Counted from the stretch's first letter, positions 25,901 through 33,119 are shown. The stretch is DNA of 64,000 nt from Bacteroidota bacterium (GCA_018266835.1 JAFDZP010000002.1:1029302-1093301), one strand, 5' to 3'. Notes: a model not told the origin generated them from the letters alone. Translations and numbers: made by a program.

Positions 25901-26067
25901 TTGATATTTCCGGAAGGGAGATTGCAAGATTGCTTAACGATGAATTTAAGCAGGCAGATTTTTATACGGTGCAGTTCAACGGATTAAATCTGGCATCAGG
26001 TGTTTACTTTTATAAAATTGAGGCAGGAGAATTTATTCAGACAAAAAAAATGATGCTGGTAAAATAA
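22945..26067 (+). CDS. secreted beta-helix protein with T9SS type A sorting domain
   Basis: A 1,040-residue protein. The signal peptide is MKKILLLSLSVFFFLVTICNA, cleaved before QVNSVQ. Residues about 30-700 are right-handed beta-helix repeats with many N-N-x-I and GxxSNN turns (TIDMNGADYIVIDGRAGG near 110). A second region (about 725-850) is Ser/Thr/Gly-rich with SGYYWTVSTDASSFTGSVRFY, followed by PLPVELTSFSAVINNRDVNLNW, FDIERK and the sorting domain: ELSQNYPNPFNPATKINF near 955, VFDISGREIARLL and the final KTKKMMLVK-like end. It has the same end modules as the 5013 protein but is little more than half its length. It is probably a surface protein; the ligand is unknown. Confidence 0.93.
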   Translation: MKKILLLSLSVFFFLVTICNAQVNSVQVTPGGTFYNSITDAYTAILGGAPISQAYIIELQSIYDGSTEIFPINLTAVSGTSSANTITIRPASGVSSLLVASTQVGFGTIDMNGADYIVIDGRAGGTGSSRNLTIRNSSNSTTIGTSAIRLANDAENNVVKYCVLQGLGKDANSGTGVVQFTTTTGTNGNSGNYVTRNLIQDDPTNVTDLPNYCVASNGNTSTGSGLNSNNSITNNELTNFFNRGVSLFGLNGNGWHIDSNFVYRNSYTKVPGATNCLSVLVAITGFTINNNTIAGPTPADTFYMGVTNLQWTGIVSTNGGAGFVSNNTISKIRMISTTAGTGINVGGTGGNYTVSGNTITDIVQRNTGEFRGIVSNSPAVTISNNTLSNIQCTNATGTNNNIRGIFHSGASTTAIITDNTLSNFITSGISTTFNSTNANPLNGIFVGTADSCAIYNNSVSGLSMTSTTAINTAAFGIGATACAKTFIGNNYIADINNLNTGATSRTGGILIFNASSRQWIWNNLISLGYNTNNSLNVYGIVHYNTAAQTGPLYIYDNSVYLSGTASGTAASYAFQRVRETPIELKGNILSNIRSGGTGGQFAISVINSTTNWTAGNINNNDIYSANSSTIGQWLTNSYDFPNWKTNSGADANSISSDPLYHSIINLRLLPNSPCYNAGVPVSYVPVDYYGTTRSLTTPTIGAVEMTSTQSPTSQNTITSPTTSTDNVVLSLAAAGGLSVNPATLSPASGSHFTGQYYSSGSTGNHPGATNISGYYWTVSTDASSFTGSVRFYFNNIPANGVLVPGTLKLLKRNGPGLDWAVWPTTTNTATYIEATGLTGFSEFALGGDVDNPLPVELTSFSAVINNRDVNLNWKTTTETNNSGFDIERKTIDGSWTKIGFVNGSGNSNHENSYSYSDRNLSKGNYNYRLKQIDFNGAYKYYTLAGNVSVGVPVKFELSQNYPNPFNPATKINFSLPKDAKVTLTVFDISGREIARLLNDEFKQADFYTVQFNGLNLASGVYFYKIEAGEFIQTKKMMLVK

Positions 26068-26093
26068 AATTTGCTTTAAAACATTAATCGGAT

Positions 26094-26118
26094 ACGGGGC
26101 GAAAGCCCCGTTTTTATT
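26094..26118 (+). terminator. Rho-independent terminator
   Basis: ACGGGGC at 26094-26100 pairs with GCCCCGT at 26105-26111 around the stable tetraloop GAAA, followed by TTTTATTTTT. Confidence 0.92.
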
Positions 26119-26190
26119 TTTACAATATTGGGCTTAGTTGAATTTTCATCTTATTTGTTTTAATTTTAAGTGAACATAATTTTCACTGAA

Positions 26191-27099
26191 ATGAATTCAA
26201 ACCTGTCCTGGCCTGAGCTGGATTACAATGAGTGGTCAGAAACTCTCGAAACTCTTCATATGAAAATGCAGATAGCAGGTAAAATAAAACTTGCTCTGAA
26301 TCCCTTTCTCAATCAGTGGTGGAACGTTGCGCTTTATATAAACACATCAGGAATAGGTACCGGTGTTATTCCGTACAAAGATGATTCGAAGGATATAATA
26401 TTTGAAATCAATTTTGATTTTGTAAATCACCACGTCTGTGTCCGTTCCAGCGATACACGCACAAAAATAATTCCGCTGGAAAACTCAGTGGCGGAATTTT
26501 ATTCTGAGCTTATGAAGGCGCTGAACGAACTTGGAATATCTGTAACGATTAGCACGCTTCCATGTGAAGTCCCCAATCCTGTGCATTGCAATGAAGATGA
26601 ACGCAAGGCGCATGACAGGGATTATATAGAAAGATGGTGGAAGGTAATGATAAGCTCGCAGAAAGTTTTCGAAAAATTCAGAAGCGGATTTTGCGGTAAA
26701 AGCAGTCCGATTCATTTTTTCTGGGGCTCGTTTGACTTATCTGGAACGCGATTTAACGGAGGAAGATGCACGCCTCCTATGCCGGGCATAATAATGAAAT
26801 ACGCCGAGAACGAAGAGAACTTTGCATTTGGCTTCTGGCCCGGAAATAAAAATTATCCGATAGCCGCCTATTATTCTTATATGTATCCCTCCAATGAAAA
26901 AATACCCGGGCTAAAAATAAACGGACCCGGTTTTTATAGCAAAGAACTGGGGGAATTTATTCTTAACTATGAAGATGTTCGAAAATCTGATAACGCCGAA
27001 GAAACAATTACAGAGTTTTTAAATGAGACATACAATAAAACAACTGAAGCAAAGGGCTGGGACGTAAAATCGTTTGAAGGTCCGGTGCCGGAAAAGTAA
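26191..27099 (+). CDS. DUF5996 family protein
   Basis: A 302-residue cytoplasmic protein starting MNSNLSWPELDYNEWSETLETLHMKMQIAGKIK, a stretch typical of DUF5996. Other family blocks are HPFLNQWWNVALYI-like LNPFLNQWWNVALYI near 35, and SSPIHFFWGSFDLSGTRFNGGR near 185. The start is ATG 26191; an in-frame GTG seven codons upstream (26170) is less likely. Family function is unknown. A C-rich/G-rich palindrome lies 11 nt after the stop, between this gene and the zinc finger gene. Confidence 0.85.
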   Translation: MNSNLSWPELDYNEWSETLETLHMKMQIAGKIKLALNPFLNQWWNVALYINTSGIGTGVIPYKDDSKDIIFEINFDFVNHHVCVRSSDTRTKIIPLENSVAEFYSELMKALNELGISVTISTLPCEVPNPVHCNEDERKAHDRDYIERWWKVMISSQKVFEKFRSGFCGKSSPIHFFWGSFDLSGTRFNGGRCTPPMPGIIMKYAENEENFAFGFWPGNKNYPIAAYYSYMYPSNEKIPGLKINGPGFYSKELGEFILNYEDVRKSDNAEETITEFLNETYNKTTEAKGWDVKSFEGPVPEK

Positions 27100-27109
27100 T
27101 TTTATTAAT

Positions 27110-27145
27110 AACCACCCCCTGCCCCCTCCTTATTAAGGAGGGGGA
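27110..27145. repeat. dispersed C-rich/G-rich palindrome, copy C
   Basis: AACCACCCCCTGCCCCCTCC then TTATTAAGGAGGGGG: the arms CCCCCTCCTT (27122-27131) and AAGGAGGGGG pair around a short loop. It is in a 100-nt gap, 11 nt after the DUF5996 stop. It could also act as a terminator for its left neighbour, but lacks a T-run. Confidence 0.85.
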
Positions 27146-27199
27146 CAAACTGACATATTACACTAACACTAAGAAATTTAAAAAAATAAGGAGAATGAA

Positions 27200-27466
27200 A
27201 TGAGTGCAGCTTGCGAACACATAAAAAATGCAAATGAAAACGTAAAACCAAGAACACCGGAAGGATGTGAAGAGTGTCTGAAGATGGGAGACGACTGGGT
27301 TCATTTACGGCTCTGTCTTGAGTGCGGGCATGTCGGCTGCTGTGATAACTCAAAGAACAAGCACGCTACAAAGCACTATCATGCAACACATCACCCTGTA
27401 ATAAAATCATTTGAGCCCGGTGAGGACTGGAAGTGGTGTTATGTTGATGAAGTTTATTCGGAATAA
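27200..27466 (+). CDS. UBP-type zinc finger protein
   Basis: An 88-residue protein made of one UBP-type (ZnF_UBP) zinc finger. Metal ligands are visible as CEHI (C5/H7), CEEC (C23/C26), CLECGHVGCC (C38-C47), H54, H58 and H64 with the typical spacing, and WKWCYVDE ends the domain. In eukaryotes this finger binds the C-terminus of ubiquitin; the bacterial proteins are stand-alone and of unknown role. One of the few genes here with a clear Shine-Dalgarno (AGGAG at 27189-27193). Confidence 0.92.
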   Translation: MSAACEHIKNANENVKPRTPEGCEECLKMGDDWVHLRLCLECGHVGCCDNSKNKHATKHYHATHHPVIKSFEPGEDWKWCYVDEVYSE

Positions 27467-27488
27467 AAATTGAATCAGCAAAAATAAA

Positions 27489-27556
27489 AACGGGACATAT
27501 AGTCCCGTTCGAATTTGTAATCTGAATGATTTCACCTATGAAAATCACCGGATTAC
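27489..27556. other. two adjacent stem-loops
   Basis: The first pairs AACGGGAC (27489-27496) with GTCCCGTT (27502-27509). Read on the minus strand it is followed by TTTATTTTT, as a terminator would be; on the plus strand no T-run follows. The second pairs GTAATC (27517-27522) with GATTAC (27551-27556), with an inner TGATTT/AAATCA pairing. There is no minus-strand gene here to terminate. Confidence 0.5.
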
Positions 27557-27565
27557 ACACACCTT

Positions 27566-27595
27566 TTTGACTTACAACACAAATTCAATTACATT
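27566..27595 (+). promoter_or_regulatory. candidate promoter for the 27669 gene
   Basis: TTTGACTTACAA (27566-27577) includes TTGACT at 27567-27572; TACATT at 27590-27595 is 17 nt further on. The same 12-mer precedes asnA. The 66-nt distance to the Shine-Dalgarno is long, so this is tentative. Confidence 0.35.
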
Positions 27596-27668
27596 ACGTT
27601 TTTAATGGGTTTGGTATTTTTTCCTTATGATATCTCATTTTTACATGAATTAAATTAAAGGAGAACAT

Positions 27669-28082
27669 ATGAGAACTAAAATGTTTTTTCCACTCGCTTT
27701 ATTATTTTTATTTTTTTCATCTGCTATATATTCACAGCAAGGCTGGGGAAACAAATACAACAAAATTTACGATGTAAATACCGTTGAAACTGTTTCCGGC
27801 CAGGTTATAAGCATAGATAAAACTTCTCCCGATCAAAACGGAATTCACTTAGTACTGAAAGCTGATAATAATGAAATAACAGTGCATCTTGGACCGGGCT
27901 GGTATATTGAACAACAAAATGTTCAAATTAATGTAAATGATAATATTACTTTGACCGGCTCCAAAGTTACCTATGAGGGAAGTAAATTTATTATTGCAAA
28001 AGAAGTAAAAAAGGGAGACCTGATTTTAAAGCTGCGTGATGATAATGGAGCTCCTTTATGGGCAGGATGGAAAAACAAATAA
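27669..28082 (+). CDS. secreted OB-fold-like protein, unknown function
   Basis: A 137-residue protein with a signal peptide (MRTKMFFPLALLFLFFSSAIYSQ, cleaved before QGWGNKY). The mature part is short beta strands: TVSGQVISIDKTSPDQNGIHLVLKADNNEITVHLGPGWYIEQQ, then ITLTGSKVTYEGSKFIIAKEV and KLRDDNGAPLWAGW. This layout matches a family of small periplasmic proteins sometimes annotated 'DNA-binding' or magnetosome MamX/S-like and probably OB-folds; the annotation is not a proof of DNA binding. A strong Shine-Dalgarno (AAAGGAG, about 27656-27662) precedes the ATG. Confidence 0.7.
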   Translation: MRTKMFFPLALLFLFFSSAIYSQQGWGNKYNKIYDVNTVETVSGQVISIDKTSPDQNGIHLVLKADNNEITVHLGPGWYIEQQNVQINVNDNITLTGSKVTYEGSKFIIAKEVKKGDLILKLRDDNGAPLWAGWKNK

Positions 28083-28102
28083 TATTGTTTTAACTGCTGA
28101 TG

Positions 28103-28139
28103 AACAGGTTTTCCTTAAGCGGGAAACCTGTTTTTTTTT
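28103..28139 (+). terminator. Rho-independent terminator
   Basis: AACAGGTTTTCC (28103-28114) pairs with GGGAAACCTGTT (28121-28132, one G-T pair), followed by T7. Confidence 0.9.
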
Positions 28140-28184
28140 ATATGTTTAATACAGAAAGGCTTAAATTCCGATAATCCCTTGCTA

Positions 28185-28220
28185 TTTGACTTACAAAACA
28201 TTCTTCTATAAATTAATTTG
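28185..28220 (+). promoter_or_regulatory. candidate asnA promoter
   Basis: TTTGACTTACAA at 28185-28196 and TATAAA at 28207-28212, with TTAATTTG ending at 28220. The 12-mer is shared with the region before 27669, and TTGACT resembles a sigma70 -35 element. Confidence 0.35.
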
Positions 28221-28278
28221 AAGTCAGGTTTGGGAAATATTTCTGTTCTTTATTTTTAATAAATAAGGAGAGTATGTC

Positions 28279-29424
28279 ATGGATACCAAACCAATTGATG
28301 TAAAGAAAAAAGACTTAGCAGGACCCGGAATCGGAAACTACGATGAACTCAGAAACGTTCTGCCAAACAACTACAAATCACTTCTCACTCCAAGAGAAAC
28401 ACAGCTTGCAATCACTGAATTAAAAAGATTTATCGAAGACGGACTTTCAAAAGAGTTAAATCTTATGAAGGTTGAAGTGCCTTTAATCGTCGATGACGAA
28501 AGCGGCTTCAATGATAATCTGGATAGAGACGGTTCAAGAACTCCTATAGAGTTTCACATCAACAACGATTATAATAAAAATCCCGTAAATGCCCAGGTAG
28601 TACAGGCAGCAACTAAGTGGAAAAGATTTTCATTAAAAGAATTTGATATGCAGCCCGGCGAAGGTATCATTACCGATATGCGGGCGGTAAGAAAAGATTA
28701 TTTCTTAGACCACGACCACAGCGCATACGTTGACCAGTGGGACTGGGAAAAAGTCATACGTCCGGAAGATAGAACTCTCGACTATCTGACCGACACAGTA
28801 AAGAAAATCTGGCGCGTAATAAAAGTAGCGGAAATGTACATTCAGGAAAAATTCCCGCAGCTGAAAACAGATAAGTATCCGAATCTTCCAGAAGATCTGG
28901 TATTCATCCATGCTGAGGACTTGCTTGAAATGTATCCTAACCTTCCAAGGAAACAAAGGGAAACAGCCATACTGCAAAAATATCCTGCAGTATTTATTTA
29001 TGGAATCGGCTGGACGCTAAAAGACGGGTATCCCCATGAACTAAGAGCAGCAGACTACGATGACTGGGTAACTGAGACAGTATCGAAAGACGGAAGACCA
29101 ATGCACGGACTTAACGGTGATATACTTGTTTGGAACCCTGTAACACAAAGAAGACATGAGTTATCTTCGATGGGTATAAGAGTAAATCCCGAAACATTAA
29201 AGCTTCAGCTTGAAATGACTGACCAGCTTGATTTCTTAAACTTCCCTTATCACAAAATGATAATGAACAATGAAATTCCATTGAGCATCGGCGGAGGAAT
29301 AGGACAGTCAAGAACCGTAATGCATCTGCTAAAGAAAGCGCATTTAGGAGAAGTAAGCGTAACGGTATGGCCGAAGGTATTAAAAGATATCTGTAAAGAA
29401 AAAAATATTTTTGTACTCGAATAG
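28279..29424 (+). CDS. asnA: aspartate-ammonia ligase (asparagine synthetase A)
   Basis: A 381-residue, ammonia-dependent asparagine synthetase, related to class II aminoacyl-tRNA synthetases, making Asn from Asp, NH3 and ATP. Clear blocks are QAATKWKRFSLKEFDMQPGEGI near 110, YVDQWDWEKVI near 150, ELRAADYDDWVTE near 252, LNGDILVWNPV near 277 and the C-terminal IGGGIGQSRTVMHLL near 350. It is about 50 residues longer than E. coli AsnA (330), with a ~30-residue N-terminal extension and small inserts. The Shine-Dalgarno AAGGAG is at about 28265-28270. AsnRS is encoded at 56584 in the same window. Confidence 0.95.
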   Translation: MDTKPIDVKKKDLAGPGIGNYDELRNVLPNNYKSLLTPRETQLAITELKRFIEDGLSKELNLMKVEVPLIVDDESGFNDNLDRDGSRTPIEFHINNDYNKNPVNAQVVQAATKWKRFSLKEFDMQPGEGIITDMRAVRKDYFLDHDHSAYVDQWDWEKVIRPEDRTLDYLTDTVKKIWRVIKVAEMYIQEKFPQLKTDKYPNLPEDLVFIHAEDLLEMYPNLPRKQRETAILQKYPAVFIYGIGWTLKDGYPHELRAADYDDWVTETVSKDGRPMHGLNGDILVWNPVTQRRHELSSMGIRVNPETLKLQLEMTDQLDFLNFPYHKMIMNNEIPLSIGGGIGQSRTVMHLLKKAHLGEVSVTVWPKVLKDICKEKNIFVLE

Positions 29425-29470
29425 AGAGCTCTATTGTAACATAACACAAAGCGTGATTAACGCGATCATC

Positions 29471-29496
29471 AAGGCGGCGACGAGCCGCCTTTTTTA
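29471..29496 (+). terminator. Rho-independent terminator, GGCGGC variant
   Basis: AAGGCGGC (29471-29478), loop GACGA, GCCGCCTT (29484-29491), then T. It differs from the copies at 19890, 38152 and 42101 by matched changes in the two arms and in the loop. Confidence 0.92.
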
Positions 29497-29645
29497 TTTT
29501 CAATCCTACTAAACTAATCCATTGGGATTAATTCCTAATTCAATCCAAAGATTAATTGTACTCTTACTGCAAATAGTATAAGTTTAATCAACCACAAGTC
29601 TCAATATGAAATTTCAACATTTTCATAAAACTTAACATTCTCGTT

Positions 29646-29879
29646 ATGTCTAAGATATATGGAACTTACGCCAGAACCACTCTGCAAGATCTTTGGCACA
29701 GCAGAAAAGATTGTTCTCAATATCCGGATGCAGCAGATGCGGAATTTATGGTATCTACAAAACCTATTCCGGTAAATGAAATTTGCCCGGAATGTCTGGA
29801 ACTGGATATAAAAACTGCGAAAATAGTTTCTTTAGATACATTAAATGAGAAACTGTCCAATTTTAAGTTATTTCTTTGA
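29646..29879 (+). CDS. small protein with putative zinc-binding site
   Basis: A 77-residue protein. The pattern W-H-S-R-K-D-C near 17-23 followed by P-D and then VNEICPECLELD (two Cys three apart, about 48-51) looks like a four-ligand metal site of the kind in small uncharacterised 'W-H...C...C-x-x-C' proteins. There is no signal peptide or membrane segment. The region before it (29500-29645) is free of other features. I give moderate weight to the call because it has a good pattern and stands alone, but no family name. Confidence 0.6.
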   Translation: MSKIYGTYARTTLQDLWHSRKDCSQYPDAADAEFMVSTKPIPVNEICPECLELDIKTAKIVSLDTLNEKLSNFKLFL

Positions 29880-29941
29880 TTATAATACAATTTTATGCCT
29901 GTCCTCGCTGTAAATATCCGCATTTTAAAGCCCTCGTTACA

Positions 29942-29980
29942 GAGCTCTTTTTATTTCTTTAAGAAAGAGCTCCTTTCTTT
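29942..29980 (+). terminator. probable terminator
   Basis: GAGCTCTTT (29942-29950) pairs perfectly with AAAGAGCTC (29964-29972) and is followed by CTTTCTTTT. It ends the transcript of the small Cys protein, or precedes the regulator region. Confidence 0.6.
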
Positions 29981-30005
29981 TCTATGAAAAATAAGCGGAC
30001 ATTAC

Positions 30006-30048
30006 ACTTACAACTCTCCGTAATTTTACTTACATTCTTATACTTACA
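30006..30048. promoter_or_regulatory. triplicated ACTTACA upstream of the first response regulator
   Basis: ACTTACA at 30006-30012, 30028-30034 and 30042-30048, 64-106 nt before the start codon of the 30112 gene. The same heptamer lies inside the TTTGACTTACAA elements at 27566 and 28185. It may be an operator, or a chance occurrence in AT-rich DNA. Confidence 0.35.
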
Positions 30049-30111
30049 GTTCCTTACGTATGGAATATGAAGTTGACCCCGGATGAATATTAAACAAATG
30101 AAGGATGTATT

Positions 30112-30822
30112 ATGAAAGCAACAAAAAAAATTAATAAAACAAGTATTGTAATAATCGAAGACAACCGTCTGCTTCGCGAAGGAATTACAAGCTTAATAAA
30201 CGAACAGCCCGAATTAAAAGTAGTCGGAGCGTTCAGCGAAAGAGAAAATGCCCTAACAAAAATATTTGAACTAAAACCTGATATAGTATTAATTGATTTA
30301 GGATTAAGAAGTCAGAACAGTCTGCGAGTTGTAAAATCTATCAAGCAGCGTTCGGAAAAAATAAAAATTATTGTGATGGACTTGATGCCGATAGAAAATG
30401 ACATACTTGATTTTGTAAAAGCAGGCGCATCAGGGTTTATACTTAAAGATGCCAAAGTCCATGAGTTCATCAAAACAATAAATGCAGTTGCTGCCGGAGA
30501 AAAAATCCTGCCAACTCATATGACAGGTTCTCTTTTTAATCAGATAATAGACAGAGCTGTAAACGGAACGACAACTTCAGATTTAGAGCAGGCAGTAAAA
30601 ATGACAAAACGCGAGCGCCAGGTAATTGAGCTTATTGCCGACGGACTTGCAAATAAAGAGATTGGCAAGCTGCTTAATTTATCTCCGTTTACAGTAAAAA
30701 GCCATGTGCATAATATTCTGGAAAAAATGGCACTGCACTCACGAGTACAGATTGCAACATATGCTCACACCAGTAAAGAGTTCAAAGAGACAAACCCCAA
30801 AGCCTCTGAAAATAATTCTTAG
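30112..30822 (+). CDS. LuxR/NarL-type response regulator
   Basis: A 236-residue protein with a receiver domain (about 10-130) and a LuxR-type helix-turn-helix (about 160-220, MTKRERQVIELIADGLANKEIGKLLNLSPFTVKSHVHNILEKM). The acidic pair is E16/D17 and the phosphoacceptor is D62 in VLIDLG; the conserved Lys is K112 in FILKDA. The usual Thr/Ser after strand 4 is replaced by Asp (IIVMDLMP, D90). No histidine kinase gene is near, so it is an orphan. The closest relative is the 31599 gene, 777 nt downstream. Either it works with a distant kinase, or activation is atypical. Confidence 0.92.
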   Translation: MKATKKINKTSIVIIEDNRLLREGITSLINEQPELKVVGAFSERENALTKIFELKPDIVLIDLGLRSQNSLRVVKSIKQRSEKIKIIVMDLMPIENDILDFVKAGASGFILKDAKVHEFIKTINAVAAGEKILPTHMTGSLFNQIIDRAVNGTTTSDLEQAVKMTKRERQVIELIADGLANKEIGKLLNLSPFTVKSHVHNILEKMALHSRVQIATYAHTSKEFKETNPKASENNS

Positions 30823-31004
30823 TCAATTTATAGTCTAAGCGGACTAATTCTTTTTCCAATCCAAAGGACTCTTGCTCAATAAAAACAATCTTCATAGTTT
30901 ATAAGATATAATGATTTCCTGATTCAGGGATCTTTGACTTCTAGTTTTACAGATGAATTTTTGAAACACATAGGAGAGGTTTTAAAGTACAATGATTCTC
31001 CGTT

Positions 31005-31409
31005 GTGGTAAGCAGCGCAGATAAACAATTAACTGATACTATGTATATAGAAAAAAAAATACACGAATATGTAGAAGCAGGGGTTAATGGATTCATCCTG
31101 AAAGATTGCAAGATAGAGGATTTTATTAATGCCATTGCCTCAGTAGCTGCAGGTAAGGAAGTTATTCCATGCCAACGTGAGGAAATAAGAATATTTAAAA
31201 CAAAACAAAGCACTGAAGTGACAGAAAATTCAGAAGAAATGAAACCGGTTAAACTGACTAAGCGCGAACGCCTGGTAATCGGACTGATAGCAAACGGAAC
31301 AGATAATAAAGAAATCAAAAGGCTTCTTCATATATCAGCTTTTAAGCTGAAGAACCATGTTCACGATATTTTCAAAAAAGTTGCGCTGCACTCCGAGATG
31401 CAGAGTTAG
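31005..31409 (+). pseudogene. truncated LuxR-type response regulator paralogue
   Basis: The open frame starts with GTG 31005 and shows only the tail of a receiver domain (HEYVEAGVNGFILKDCKIEDFINAIASVAAGKEVIP) plus a diverged helix-turn-helix (KLTKRERLVIGLIANGTDNKEIKRLLHISAFKLKNHVHDIFKKVALHSEMQ). The first ~75 residues of the receiver, including the phosphoacceptor Asp, have no counterpart in any frame upstream that I can see. A Shine-Dalgarno-like AGGAGAGG lies about 30 nt before the GTG, too far away. It sits between two intact paralogues, so it is best read as a decaying third copy; a functional DNA-binding fragment is also possible. Confidence 0.7.
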
Positions 31410-31598
31410 TAAGATTTAACACTCACAAACTCTCCTTCACTTAAAATCAGCGTCTCAAGAGAAGACGGTTATTCCCCTTACTCTTTGCTGTGTGATTGCC
31501 GACCTTATAAAAGAAGGAACCTTACGAGTTAAATTGCGTTTGATGCAGATGGATTATCATCTGTATTACTATGTTTTAATTATAAGAAATAGATGTAA

Positions 31599-32267
31599 AT
31601 GAATCAGATAACAAAAATAAACGTAATGATTATTGAAGATAACCGCCTGCTAAGGGAGGGAATAACTTCAATGATAAACGAACGCGCAGATATGAAAGTT
31701 GTAGGCTCATTCGGAGATACAGATAAATCACTTTCAAAAATAGAAGAGCTTAACCCTGATATAGTATTAATTGACCTTGGTCTCAGAAGCAGAAACAGTC
31801 TTCACGCAGTAAAACTCATCAGACACAAATCATCAGACGTAAAAATAATTGTAATGGACTTAATGCCAGTAGAAGATGACATCATCGACTATGTAAAGGC
31901 AGGCGCATCGGGATTTATACTTAAGGATGCAAAAGTCCGCGAGTTTCTAAAAACAATTCACGCAGTAGCAGCAGGCAAAAAAGTTCTGCCTCCTAATATG
32001 ACTGATACACTTTTTAATCAGATTATTGAAAGAGCTATCAGTACAATTAAAAGTCCCACCCTTAAACATCTTATCAAAATGACTAAGCGCGAACGTCAGG
32101 TAGTTGAGCTTATTGCAGACGGTCTCTCAAATAAAGAAATAGGCAAAGCGCTTCACCTCTCCCCGTTCACAATCAAAAGCCACGTCCATAATATACTGGA
32201 AAAGATGGCGTTGCGCTCCCGGGTACAGATAGCCGCACACGCTCATAAAATTAAAGAGCATCATTAA
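31599..32267 (+). CDS. LuxR/NarL-type response regulator, paralogue of 30112
   Basis: A 222-residue regulator with the same architecture as the 30112 protein. Receiver residues are E/D in MIIEDNRLLREG, the phosphoacceptor in IVLIDLGLRSRNSL and K in GFILKDAKV; again IIVMDLMP puts Asp in the usual Thr/Ser place. The helix-turn-helix is TKRERQVVELIADGLSNKEIGKALHLSPFTIKSHVHNILEKM. The middle and recognition helices are nearly identical to the first copy, so both probably bind related DNA sites. The outer-membrane barrel gene follows 178 nt downstream and could be a target. Confidence 0.92.
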   Translation: MNQITKINVMIIEDNRLLREGITSMINERADMKVVGSFGDTDKSLSKIEELNPDIVLIDLGLRSRNSLHAVKLIRHKSSDVKIIVMDLMPVEDDIIDYVKAGASGFILKDAKVREFLKTIHAVAAGKKVLPPNMTDTLFNQIIERAISTIKSPTLKHLIKMTKRERQVVELIADGLSNKEIGKALHLSPFTIKSHVHNILEKMALRSRVQIAAHAHKIKEHH

Positions 32268-32445
32268 ATCTTTTAAAAAGTCTTTCAAAAAAACTTCCAG
32301 ACAACTTTCGGAAATACAAATTAATTTTTTATAGTCCATTGGGTGTAGTTCCTTTTTCAGCCGTTTGCCCGATAGGTGTTCACATGTTAATTGCGTAGTT
32401 TATATGCGTAACCACTTTTGGTTACAAAACGAAAGGAATAACAAA

Positions 32446-33051
32446 ATGTTTACAAAAATTTACAAAATCATGTTTGCCTTAATAATGTTAGCGATAATCA
32501 CGTCTAATGTATCACAAGCACAAACAGTTAAAAAAACTATGATAGCGCAGTATCCTGCGTTCTCAATCGCACCTTTTGCAGGTGTCAGCTTTCCAATTGG
32601 AGACCTTGGTAATTATTATAAATCAAGTTTCAATGCAGGTATCGACTTTAATTTAAAAGTTAACAGAGAAGTATCATTCTTCTTAAACGTTGGATATTAT
32701 GATATGCCGTCAAAACCTGATGTAGCCGCACCCGGTGCATCGTTTATAAGTATTACTGCAGGACCAAGATATGTTCTTTCAAGCGCTAATGTAAAAGCTA
32801 AGTTCTTTATGGAAGCCGGTTTAGGAGCTTATATTTTTGGTGTAAAAGAATACACAACAACTACAGCGCCTATAGTTACAACACCAAGCACTTCAACAGT
32901 TAACTTTGGTGTTAATACAGGTCCCGGAGTTATACTTCCTTTAAGTGATTCAATGGACTTAATGCTGAAAACAAAACTTCATTACGTTTTCAATAAAAAC
33001 GGATCAAGCACATTCTTAAGTGCATTAATCGGGCTTGATTTCAAATTGTAA
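32446..33051 (+). CDS. small outer membrane beta-barrel protein
   Basis: A 201-residue protein. The start is placed at ATG 32446, giving a signal peptide (MFTKIYKIMFALIMLAIITSNVSQAQ) and an upstream AAAGGA; a longer frame from 32365 adds 27 residues that would not form a signal. The mature protein has alternating beta strands (FSIAPFAGVSFPIGDLGNYYKSSFNAGIDFNLKVNREVSFFLNVGYYD, ... HYVFNKNGSSTFLSALIGLDFKL) and a C-terminal aromatic/Leu strand, as in OmpW/porin-like small barrels. The function is unknown. Confidence 0.75.
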   Translation: MFTKIYKIMFALIMLAIITSNVSQAQTVKKTMIAQYPAFSIAPFAGVSFPIGDLGNYYKSSFNAGIDFNLKVNREVSFFLNVGYYDMPSKPDVAAPGASFISITAGPRYVLSSANVKAKFFMEAGLGAYIFGVKEYTTTTAPIVTTPSTSTVNFGVNTGPGVILPLSDSMDLMLKTKLHYVFNKNGSSTFLSALIGLDFKL

Positions 33052-33085
33052 TTCCAATCGATGAGATGTAAGATATATCGTCAAC

Positions 33086-33119
33086 AAAAGGTCTCCTGTT
33101 CATTCGGGAGACCTTTTTT
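33086..33119 (+). terminator. Rho-independent terminator
   Basis: AAAAGGTCTCC (33086-33096) pairs with GGAGACCTTTT (33107-33117). Perfect stem of 11 bp. Confidence 0.92.
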
